From an uncultured bacterium (GTDB taxonomy: Bacteria; Bacteroidota; Bacteroidia; Bacteroidales; Bacteroidaceae), in assembly GCA_905215655.1 (NCBI GenBank), contig CAJMQT010000098.1:1-7209 (forward strand): a DNA stretch of 7,209 bases, given 5' to 3'. The notes beneath the pieces are model-generated. The model saw only the letters and a program-made list of their open reading frames with translations. It was not told where the DNA came from and searched no databases. The translations under genes and the position numbers were made by a program. Positions 1 to 5,741 of this stretch are shown here, piece by piece; position 1 is the first letter of the stretch; every line of letters starts with the position of its first letter.

Positions 1-30
1 ATAAAATTAAACGTTTATTTCTGTATTTTA

Positions 31-62
31 TTTGCATTAATTTCTAAAAATCATTAACTTTG
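31..62 (+). promoter_or_regulatory. Bacteroidetes-type promoter for the sugar transferase gene
   Basis: A TTTG box at 31-34 is followed after 20 nt by TAACTTTG at 55-62, which matches the TTTG / TAnnTTTG pattern of the Bacteroidetes primary sigma factor. Transcription would begin near 69, leaving a leader of more than 200 nt before the ATG at 287. Bases 1-30 are AT-rich with nothing else recognisable. The call rests on the motif and spacing alone. Confidence 0.7.
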
Positions 63-286
63 CGACCGAATAGTGAATGTATTGTCAGATAAGATAACCA
101 ACTGTATCGTTCTTGACAAACACAACCGACACAACAACCGATATCAGATACTTGGACAGGGAAATGTTATTAATGAATGGTTTATTCGCCCGCTTTGCGC
201 GGTGAAGAGATTGCCATGACCCCTGTAAAGAACAGTTCGACCGGTAGTATCTAATATTCATGAAAGATGAACTTAAACTTTAAATT
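63..286 (+). promoter_or_regulatory. Long, potentially structured 5' leader of the transferase gene
   Basis: This untranslated stretch has nested complementarity. Bases 140-152 can pair with 246-258 (12 of 13 positions, one G-U, one C-A mismatch); 156-161 with 221-226 (six Watson-Crick pairs); 177-180 with 214-217; and 185-193 with 197-206 (one bulged C, one G-U, TTT loop). Together these form one elongated structure. The same interval holds two mini-ORFs: 164-205 (13 codons, preceded by AGGGA, peptide MLLMNGLFARFAR) and 216-254 (12 codons, MTPVKNSSTGSI). No T-run follows the hairpins, so a simple attenuator is not evident. I do not recognise a known riboswitch class. Regulation by RNA folding or by leader translation is inference. 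Confidence 0.4.
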
Positions 287-1696
287 ATGAGATTAGCGGC
301 AGACAGAAATTTCAGACTTGGTATGATTTTGTCAGTAATCGACTTGCTGACATTCAATATAATTTATTTCTTTAATAGATTTTTCGCCCTCTCTATCTTC
401 CCCGAAGATAGGGGCAACATTGTCGTGAGCCTGCTGTTGTCCAATCTTGCCTATATCATTTCGCTGCAATATGTGAACATAAGTCTGCATCACAGAATGT
501 CAAAGCCGGCAAACGTATTGAACAATACGTCGCGCACATCCGCCCTCTTTATGGTGATTTATGCCGCCATGCTCGGCATACTCGGATACAGAGTGCCCGG
601 TCTGTCGACATCCCTGTTGCTGATAATCACAATATTTATCTTCACGACCATTGAACGACTGCTGCTCAGAAACTACATCATGCACAAACGGAACATCGGG
701 CGCAACAGCGTCTCGACGCTCATATTGGGCTCGGGAGACATGGTACAGAAGGTGGCGAACGTAATGACCGACACGTGGAACGGATACAACCTGATAGGAT
801 ATTTCCATGAGACAGAAGCCGATAAACTGACAAACGTCTTTACAAACGAAGAGATATCATACCTCGGAAACATTAAAGACTTAGTCTCGTTTATCGAGAA
901 GCGACACGTCGACGAGCTTTACATCGACAACCATCAGAAAGACAAGGAAACGATGAAAGTGCTTCTCCGGCTTTGCGAGAAGAGGATGATACGCATTTAT
1001 TACATTCCCGTCTCCGACTATAAGGAGTTCCGTAACGCAAGGATAATGGAGTTTGGCGACGTTTACATCATATCACAGTACAACGAACCGCTGTCAAACG
1101 TGCGCAAAAGGATATATAAACGCACCTTCGACATCGTTTTCTCTTTGTTGTTTCTGTGTACGCTTTTCCCCATATTCCTTATCATCACGGCGATAATATC
1201 AAAGTTGTCGATGCCCGGACCGCTGTTTTTCAAGCAGAAACGAACGGGATATGACGGCAAAGACTTTTATTGCTATAAGTTCAGAAGCATGAAGGTCAAT
1301 AAAGATTCTGACACCGTTCAGGCAACGAAAAACGACACGAGAGTGACGAAATGGGGACAATTCATGCGGCATACAAACATCGACGAGCTGCCGCAATTCA
1401 TCAATGTGCTTAAAGGAGACATGAGTGTTGTGGGACCGCGACCGCACATGCTGGCTCACACCGATTATTACTCGGACCTCATTTCCGATTATATGATACG
1501 CCATTACGTCAAACCCGGCATAACAGGTTGGGCGCAGACGCACGGCGAACGTGGCGAGACGAAGACTGTGGACGATATGCGCCGCCGTGTGGAAAAGGAC
1601 ATCTGGTACATCGAGCATTGGAGCTTCTGGCTGGATATCCAGATAATATTCAAGACCATTGGCGACGCGATACACGGAGACGAGAAAGCGTATTGA
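287..1696 (+). CDS. Undecaprenyl-phosphate sugar-1-phosphate transferase (WcaJ/WbaP type)
   Basis: Polyprenyl glycosylphosphotransferase that starts exopolysaccharide or capsule synthesis by moving a hexose-1-phosphate (commonly glucose or galactose) from a UDP-sugar to undecaprenyl phosphate at the inner membrane. The 469 aa match the full-length WcaJ architecture: hydrophobic segments in the first ~125 residues, a Rossmann-like middle domain with LILGSGD at 146-151, a membrane segment at ~281-305, then the catalytic domain. Seen in that domain: KRTFD at 278-282, PGPLFFKQKRTG at 310-321, YKFRSM at 330-335, the Asp-Glu pair at 366-367 in IDELPQ, GPRPH at 383-387 and PGITGWAQ at 410-417. The ATG at 287 is the first possible start, since an in-frame TAA lies at 281-283. 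The gene appears monocistronic, with a converging neighbour downstream and no other glycan gene in view. Sugar specificity cannot be read from sequence. Confidence 0.93.
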   Translation: MRLAADRNFRLGMILSVIDLLTFNIIYFFNRFFALSIFPEDRGNIVVSLLLSNLAYIISLQYVNISLHHRMSKPANVLNNTSRTSALFMVIYAAMLGILGYRVPGLSTSLLLIITIFIFTTIERLLLRNYIMHKRNIGRNSVSTLILGSGDMVQKVANVMTDTWNGYNLIGYFHETEADKLTNVFTNEEISYLGNIKDLVSFIEKRHVDELYIDNHQKDKETMKVLLRLCEKRMIRIYYIPVSDYKEFRNARIMEFGDVYIISQYNEPLSNVRKRIYKRTFDIVFSLLFLCTLFPIFLIITAIISKLSMPGPLFFKQKRTGYDGKDFYCYKFRSMKVNKDSDTVQATKNDTRVTKWGQFMRHTNIDELPQFINVLKGDMSVVGPRPHMLAHTDYYSDLISDYMIRHYVKPGITGWAQTHGERGETKTVDDMRRRVEKDIWYIEHWSFWLDIQIIFKTIGDAIHGDEKAY

Positions 1697-1704
1697 TCCT
1701 ATAA

Positions 1705-1838
1705 AAGTAAACAAGTAGACGAGGGACAAGTTGACAAGCTGATTTGCTCGACAGCTTTAAATAAGTGAACAAGTAGACGAGGGACAAGTAAACAAGCAAA
1801 TCAGCTTGTCAACTTGTCCCTCGTTTACTTGTCTACTT
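1705..1838. repeat. Intergenic inverted repeat of octamer-like words, probable bidirectional terminator
   Basis: The arms 1705-1748 and 1795-1838 are complementary at 43 of 44 positions counting one G-U; the inner 29 bp (1720-1748 with 1795-1823) pair perfectly. The 46-nt spacer contains another direct copy: a 21-nt word at 1711-1731 recurs exactly at 1769-1789. The arms are strings of related words such as AAGTAAAC, AAGTAGAC, GAGGGAC, AAGTTGAC and AAGCTGAT; the first two occur in swapped order in the inverted arm, which produces the single mismatch and the G-U. It fills the gap between two converging genes (stops at 1696 and 1845), so it could end transcription from both sides, although no strong T-run follows. 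The terminator role is inferred. Confidence 0.8.
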
Positions 1839-1844
1839 AAAAAT

Positions 1845-3263
1845 TTATTTGTCAAAACTGACAAACTTTGTGTTTGTAAAATTAAGTTTTACGTTGTTAT
1901 CAAGGTCCTTGTCTTTCTTTGTATAGAAGAACGTTGAATTGTCGATAGCAACGTCGTGAACCGTGTTAAGACCCGGCAGTCCGTGGGCGGAGACAGCTGT
2001 TCCTGCGTTGCGACATACGATGTTGGAGATATGAATGTCGCTGAAATCGGGCACGAAGGGCGCGTCTTTTGGCACGCTGACGGTGTTCTTGTCGTCTTTT
2101 ACGCTGTATTTCTTGTCTACGTATGTGCATTCAAAGACGATAGCCTCACCCTTGATGTCGGTCATGTAAATGTCGTTGATATAGATGTTCTCGGTCTTTC
2201 CGCCGCGACCAACGCCGCTTTTAAAACGCAACCCCGTGTCAGTACCGCAGAAACGGTTGTTGCGTACAACGATGTTTTTCATTCCGCCGGTAAATTCAGA
2301 GCCTATTACGAAACCTCCGTGAGCGTGGAACACGGCATTGTTTTCAATCAATATGTTCTCGCAGGGACCGGCTCCCACGCCCGACTGACCTGCGCCGGCT
2401 TTCATGCAGATACCGTCGTCGCCCGCGTCGATAGTGTTATTGACGATAAGAACGTCACGGCAGCTGCTTATATCGAGAGCGTCACCGTTCTGTGCGTTCC
2501 ACGGGCAGCGTATCGTCACGCCGTCTACGATTACGTTTTTACAGCGTGTCGGGATGAGATGGAACTTCGGTGAGTTTTGCAACGTCACTCCTTTGACCAG
2601 CACATTCTCACAGTCAGTCAGTCGGATTAGATGCGTGCGCATTGCCTCTTGTTTCTGAGGCGTGTCGGCGATGTTGTCAAAATGAGTGAGATTGAACGGG
2701 AACCACAGTTTGCCTTCATCCGTCTGGGTGCCTCCCATGCCGATAAACTCTTTCCATTCCACATCGCTCACCTTTGAACGCTTTACCGGACGCCAATACG
2801 CTCCGTTGCCGTCGATGACGCCTTCGCCCGTAATGCTGATGTTCTTACGCTTGCTGGCACTGATCATGGGAGTGCATTTTGAGTCCTTTCTGCCGTCTTT
2901 CTCTTTTATAAACAGACTCCTGTCGGGCGACGCCATGACGATTGCGTTCTTTTCAAGATGCAGGTCGATGTTGTCTTTCAGAGAGATAAGTCCGCTCAGC
3001 CATACGCCCGCCGGTACGACGAGACGCCCGCCGCCCTGCTTTTCAAGAGCGCTTATCGCCTTGCGAAAAGCCTCCGTGTTCAGCGTGATACCGTCTCCCT
3101 TGCCGCCGAAATCCTTGATGTTTACCGTGTTGGCGGGTATCGCGGGCGCTGTTACTTGCGGCATCTGAACCGGCAGATTTTTGTAATATGAACTGTAATC
3201 TTCCGCCTGTGCCGTGATTACGGCAAGCAAGAATGACAGACAAAACAATGATAATTTCTTCAT
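1845..3263 (-). CDS. Secreted glycoside hydrolase family 28 (polygalacturonase-like)
   Basis: Predicted pectin-degrading enzyme that hydrolyses galacturonic-acid linkages in homogalacturonan or rhamnogalacturonan. The 472-aa product begins with a type I signal peptide (MKKLSLFCLSFLLAVITAQA, likely cut after residue 20), so it should reach the periplasm or beyond. A pectate-lyase-superfamily N-terminus (NIKDFGGKGDG, 48-58) leads into a right-handed beta-helix with repeated short hydrophobic rungs. All GH28 catalytic signatures are visible: NGD at 259-261 (variant of NTD), the Asp pair 282-283 in GDDG, H315 in HAHGG, and R346-F-K348 in LRFKSG. Length is normal for the family. It stands alone here, with no SusC/SusD, lyase or sensor gene adjacent, and is transcribed away from the tRNA. 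Exo versus endo action and exact substrate remain unresolved. Confidence 0.93.
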   Translation of the reverse strand: MKKLSLFCLSFLLAVITAQAEDYSSYYKNLPVQMPQVTAPAIPANTVNIKDFGGKGDGITLNTEAFRKAISALEKQGGGRLVVPAGVWLSGLISLKDNIDLHLEKNAIVMASPDRSLFIKEKDGRKDSKCTPMISASKRKNISITGEGVIDGNGAYWRPVKRSKVSDVEWKEFIGMGGTQTDEGKLWFPFNLTHFDNIADTPQKQEAMRTHLIRLTDCENVLVKGVTLQNSPKFHLIPTRCKNVIVDGVTIRCPWNAQNGDALDISSCRDVLIVNNTIDAGDDGICMKAGAGQSGVGAGPCENILIENNAVFHAHGGFVIGSEFTGGMKNIVVRNNRFCGTDTGLRFKSGVGRGGKTENIYINDIYMTDIKGEAIVFECTYVDKKYSVKDDKNTVSVPKDAPFVPDFSDIHISNIVCRNAGTAVSAHGLPGLNTVHDVAIDNSTFFYTKKDKDLDNNVKLNFTNTKFVSFDK

Positions 3264-3384
3264 TTTTCTTGGATTTGTTTTAATAGGATTATATATTTCA
3301 GTTTGTTTTATTTTATTTGTTATGATAACACAAACGATTGAAAATAACGCTTGTCCTTACATTATTTATTATAGTTTGTCGCTG

Positions 3385-3416
3385 CAAAAATAGCGTAACC
3401 GACAGATAAAACCAAG
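3385..3416 (-). promoter_or_regulatory. Candidate promoter for the GH28 gene
   Basis: Read on the minus strand, TATTTTTG at 3392-3385 fits TAnnTTTG and is the only such box I find upstream of the gene. The upstream element is weak: CTTGG at 3416-3412, about 19 nt away, rather than a clean TTTG. It would give a leader of roughly 115 nt. An imperfect -33 box is compatible with activator-dependent expression, but that is speculation. Confidence 0.4.
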
Positions 3417-3505
3417 GAATAAACATTTTTTAATCAGTAAACACCGCCTGAAAACATGAAAAATGCAGGAATTGATAAAGAATTTGTAAAAAATACGATA
3501 AAAAG

Positions 3506-3536
3506 TTTGGCGTTTAAAATAAAATGATTACCTTTG
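3506..3536 (+). promoter_or_regulatory. Promoter of tRNA-Lys
   Basis: TTTG at 3506-3509, a 19-nt spacer, and TACCTTTG at 3529-3536 make a complete Bacteroidetes-type promoter. Initiation would fall near 3543, about 25 nt before the mature tRNA, so the precursor has a short 5' leader. Confidence 0.75.
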
Positions 3537-3567
3537 CACTCGCATTCGAAAAATAACAAATGCGGAC

Positions 3568-3640
3568 GCGCTTGTAGCTCAGTTGGTAGAGCATCTGACT
3601 TTTAATCAGAGGGTCCAGGGTTCGAACCCCTGCAGGCGTA
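3568..3640 (+). tRNA. tRNA-Lys (anticodon UUU)
   Basis: A complete 73-nt cloverleaf. The acceptor stem pairs 3568-3574 with 3633-3639, with wobble pairs at positions 1-72 (G-U) and 5-68 (U-G). The D-arm has GCTC/GAGC around AGTTGGTA. The anticodon stem is TCTGA/TCAGA (3594-3598, 3606-3610) with loop CTTTTAA, placing anticodon TTT at 3601-3603. The T-arm is CAGGG/CCCTG around TTCGAAC. The discriminator base is A3640. CCA is not encoded, so it must be added after transcription. Confidence 0.96.
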
Positions 3641-3642
3641 CT

Positions 3643-3673
3643 AAGAGACACTCATTCGGGTGTCTCTTTTTTT
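3643..3673 (+). terminator. Rho-independent terminator of tRNA-Lys
   Basis: A 9-bp perfect stem (3643-3651 with 3660-3668, core AGAGACAC/GTGTCTCT) with an 8-nt loop runs straight into seven T residues at 3667-3673. It begins two bases after the tRNA, so the tRNA is transcribed alone and guaA needs its own promoter. Confidence 0.88.
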
Positions 3674-3737
3674 ATGCTCATCTTTCACTATCTTTGCGTT
3701 GCGAAGATAGGATGCGGTTCGGAAAAGCTCAAACAAG

Positions 3738-3769
3738 TTTGGCTTTTCGCTCACCTTTCACTATCTTTG
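3738..3769 (+). promoter_or_regulatory. Second, upstream guaA promoter candidate inside the repeat
   Basis: TTTG at 3738-3741, a 20-nt spacer, and TATCTTTG at 3762-3769 form a complete promoter pattern. The TTTG comes from the right arm of the hairpin in the preceding module. A transcript from here would have a leader of about 130 nt. Whether it is active, or only an accident of the repeat, is unknown. Confidence 0.45.
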
Positions 3770-3826
3770 AATAAGATAGGATGCGTCTCGGCAATTAAAA
3801 TAAAAGTTCGTTTCACTCACTTTAAT

Positions 3827-3857
3827 TTTGTATTGCTCCCGACTTTCACTATCTTTG
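3827..3857 (+). promoter_or_regulatory. Proximal guaA promoter
   Basis: TTTG at 3827-3830, 19 nt, then TATCTTTG at 3850-3857. The predicted start near 3864 leaves only about 40 nt before the guaA ATG, which is too short for a purine riboswitch. The -7 box is the third copy of the repeat word and, unlike the other two, lacks the palindromic partner. Confidence 0.72.
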
Positions 3858-3905
3858 CAGACGAAATGCTTTATATAAAAGATTTTAGATATAAAACAAT
3901 ATAAA

Positions 3906-5525
3906 ATGCAGCAAAAAATTATCATTCTCGATTTCGGTTCACAGACTACGCAGCTGATAGGACGGCGTGTGCGTGAGCTTGACACATTCTGCGAGATACT
4001 TCCTTACAACAAGTATCCCGAGAACGACAGCGACGTGATAGGCGTAATACTCAGCGGCTCGCCATATTCCGTGCATGATCCGGAGGCGTTTAAGGTTGAC
4101 CTGAGCCGCTTCATGGGGCGTCTGCCGGTGCTCGGCATTTGCTACGGAGCACAGTTTATAGCTCATTCGGGCGGCGGAAAGGTTGAAAAGACAAACACGC
4201 GCGAGTATGGACGTGCCAACCTTAAAACGTTTAACGGCGACAACCCGCTGTTCAAAGGCTTCTCTGAAAACTCTCAGGTGTGGATGAGTCACGGCGACAC
4301 CATTACTGCAATACCCGACGGCTTCGAGCGTATCGCATCGACGGCTGACGTGAACTTCGCAGCCTATGCCGGAAAACAGGACGGCAAGGCAGGTGTGTGG
4401 GCTGTGCAGTTCCACCCCGAAGTGTATCACACCGTCGAAGGAAAGCAACTTCTGAAGAACTTCGTCGTTGACATCTGCGGCAGCAAACAGGAATGGAGCG
4501 CTGCCTCGTTTGTCGATACAACGGTTGCAGAGCTGAAACAGGAGCTTGGCGACGACCGTGTGATACTCGGACTCAGCGGCGGCGTCGACTCATCTGTGGT
4601 TGCCGTATTGCTCAATCGTGCCATCGGAAAGAACCTTACCTGCATCTTTGTTGATCACGGAATGTTGCGCAAGAACGAATTCCGCGACGTGATGAAGGAT
4701 TACGAATGTCTCGGACTGAACGTTATCGGCGTTGACGCATCCGAAAAGTTTTTCAAAGATCTTGAAGGAGTGAGCGATCCGGAACAGAAACGTAAAATCA
4801 TAGGACGCGACTTTGTTGAGGTGTTCAACGCCGAGGCAAAGAAGATAACGGGTGCCAAATGGCTTGCGCAAGGAACGATTTATCCTGACCGCATCGAGTC
4901 GTTGAATATTACAGGAAAGGTGATAAAAAGCCACCACAACGTGGGAGGACTGCCAAAAGAGATGAACCTCAAACTCTGTGAGCCGCTGAAATGGCTGTTT
5001 AAAGACGAGGTCCGTCGTGTGGGCAGACAGCTCGGCATGCCCGAACATCTCATCACGCGCCATCCCTTCCCCGGTCCCGGACTTGCTGTCCGCATCCTTG
5101 GCGACATCACACCCGAGAAGGTGCGCATCCTGCAAGACGCTGACGACATATACATCCGCGGTCTGCGCGAATATAAAGTCAAGCTCTCAGGCGAGGATGC
5201 ACGCAAGGTTCTTGCGGCGGGAGTTCCAGCAACGATGACCGACGGCGAGATAGAAGTGTCGCTCTACGACCAGATATGGCAGGCGGGCACCGTGCTCCTT
5301 TCCACCGTCCGCAGCGTCGGCGTAATGGGCGATGAGCGCACCTACGAGCATCCTGTGGCTCTGCGTGCCGTCACTTCGACCGATGCCATGACAGCCGACT
5401 GGGCGCATCTGCCTTACGATTTCATGGCTAAGGTCAGCAACGAGATAATAAATAAGGTGCGCGGCGTCAACCGCGTATGTTATGACATCTCGTCAAAGCC
5501 ACCATCGACAATCGAATGGGAATAA
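3906..5525 (+). CDS. guaA: GMP synthase (glutamine-hydrolysing)
   Basis: Cytosolic enzyme converting XMP, ATP and glutamine to GMP, the last step of de novo guanine nucleotide synthesis. The 539-aa protein has the complete two-part architecture. The N-terminal class I glutamine amidotransferase carries nucleophile C79 in GICYG and the His170/Glu172 pair in FHPEV, and starts with the typical ILDFGSQ (7-13). The ATP pyrophosphatase domain has the PP-loop SGGVDSS at 224-230. The C-terminal dimerisation domain includes RHPFPGPGLAVR at 385-396 and ends in the family's characteristic IEWE. It is slightly longer than the ~525-aa E. coli enzyme, with no frame disruption. The start at 3906 aligns with the usual N-terminus. 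It is expressed from promoters in the preceding repeat and followed at once by a terminator, so it is a single-gene unit. Confidence 0.98.
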   Translation: MQQKIIILDFGSQTTQLIGRRVRELDTFCEILPYNKYPENDSDVIGVILSGSPYSVHDPEAFKVDLSRFMGRLPVLGICYGAQFIAHSGGGKVEKTNTREYGRANLKTFNGDNPLFKGFSENSQVWMSHGDTITAIPDGFERIASTADVNFAAYAGKQDGKAGVWAVQFHPEVYHTVEGKQLLKNFVVDICGSKQEWSAASFVDTTVAELKQELGDDRVILGLSGGVDSSVVAVLLNRAIGKNLTCIFVDHGMLRKNEFRDVMKDYECLGLNVIGVDASEKFFKDLEGVSDPEQKRKIIGRDFVEVFNAEAKKITGAKWLAQGTIYPDRIESLNITGKVIKSHHNVGGLPKEMNLKLCEPLKWLFKDEVRRVGRQLGMPEHLITRHPFPGPGLAVRILGDITPEKVRILQDADDIYIRGLREYKVKLSGEDARKVLAAGVPATMTDGEIEVSLYDQIWQAGTVLLSTVRSVGVMGDERTYEHPVALRAVTSTDAMTADWAHLPYDFMAKVSNEIINKVRGVNRVCYDISSKPPSTIEWE

Positions 5526-5545
5526 ACAAAAATTAATGAACAAAT

Positions 5546-5594
5546 AAAAACACAGCAGCCAATGAAAATTTCTTTCATTGGCTGCTGTGTTTTT
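5546..5594. terminator. Bidirectional hairpin terminator after guaA
   Basis: A perfect 22-bp stem (5546-5567 with 5573-5594, core CACAGCAGCC/GGCTGCTGTG) closes a 5-nt loop, ATTTC. The plus side ends in TTTTT, and the minus side also runs into T's (5550-5546 and beyond). It starts about 20 nt after the guaA stop and can serve guaA as well as the opposing mscS-ogt unit. Confidence 0.9.
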
Positions 5595-5741
5595 GTATCG
5601 TTTCACCTTTTCACCTTTTCACCTTTTCACCTTTTTAATTTTTCAATCCTTCAATCCTTCAATTTTTCAATTGTATTTGTATCGTTTCACCGTTTCACCT
5701 TTTTAATTTTTCAATTTTTCAATCCTTCAATTTTTCAATTT
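5592..5741. repeat. Two blocks of in-phase octamer tandem repeats
   Basis: Each block opens with TTTGTATCG (5592-5600 and 5676-5684) and continues in exact 8-nt phase. Block 1 (5602-5673) is four perfect TTCACCTT, then TTTAATTT, two TTCAATCC, TTCAATTT and TTCAATTG. Block 2 (5686-5741) is TTCACCGT, TTCACCTT, TTTAATTT, TTCAATTT, TTCAATCC and two TTCAATTT. The blocks share the same order of word types with different copy numbers, as expected from duplication or slippage. Block 2 extends into the 3' end of the minus-strand alkyltransferase gene and provides its stop codon. Confidence 0.88.

Larger units (their letters stand above)
3264..3567. other. Divergent intergenic region between the GH28 gene and tRNA-Lys
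   Basis: This is an AT-rich spacer with no credible ORF. It holds the proposed minus-strand GH28 promoter and the plus-strand tRNA promoter, listed separately. In the tRNA precursor a 6-bp hairpin (CGCATT at 3541-3546 with AATGCG at 3559-3564) sits just before the mature 5' end and may be a processing feature. Nothing else stands out at 3420-3500. Confidence 0.6.
3676..3857 (+). repeat. Tandem promoter-bearing repeat modules upstream of guaA
   Basis: The 15-nt word CTTTCACTATCTTTG occurs exactly three times, at 3682-3696, 3755-3769 and 3843-3857 (spacing 73 and 88 nt), each preceded by GCTCA or GCTCC. After the first two copies an identical AAGATAGGATGCG follows (3704-3716, 3773-3785), so CTATCTT and AAGATAG form a small palindrome. 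A variable hairpin comes next: 3722-3734 with 3737-3748 in module 1, and an imperfect AT-rich stem of about 17 bp (3791-3807 with 3818-3835) in module 2. The third copy is a partial unit that ends at guaA. Short ORFs crossing this region are repeat-derived and probably not genes. Confidence 0.85.

Noticed and set aside
156..226. Cobalamin or c-di-GMP riboswitch in the transferase leader, suggested by AGGGAA and nested stems
   Set aside because: The conserved core elements of those classes that I know are not present; only generic stems are seen.
1199..1729. A 176-codon minus-strand ORF opposite the transferase
   Set aside because: It is antisense to the conserved catalytic domain; its sequence has no recognisable motif and it extends into the junction repeat.
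1956..2573. A 205-codon plus-strand ORF opposite the GH28 gene
   Set aside because: It is a shadow of the GH28 frame, with no start context or domain.
3204..3263. Lipoprotein signal for the GH28 enzyme, because C8 lies in its leader
   Set aside because: There is no lipobox around C8, and a standard AQA cleavage site is present at residues 18-20.
3583..3774. A 63-codon plus-strand ORF between the tRNA and guaA
   Set aside because: It starts inside tRNA-Lys, runs through the terminator and is made of the promoter-type repeat; no domain or codon signal supports a protein.
3682..3857. Three identical 15-nt words with spacers, resembling a tiny CRISPR array
   Set aside because: The spacers are themselves related and hold shared sequence and hairpins, the repeat is too short, spacing is uneven (73 and 88 nt), and no cas gene is present.
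3674..3904. A 76-codon plus-strand ORF and an opposing 74-codon ORF over the repeat before guaA
   Set aside because: Both are translations of the repeat modules. The FTIFA and FTIFE strings come from the repeated word CTTTCACTATCTTTG, not from protein-level similarity.
3858..3905. Possible purine riboswitch controlling guaA
   Set aside because: From the proximal promoter the leader is only about 40 nt and shows no aptamer-like pairing.
4590..5135. A 181-codon minus-strand ORF opposite guaA
   Set aside because: It lies antisense to highly conserved guaA sequence, and its length is explained by biased codon use in the real gene.
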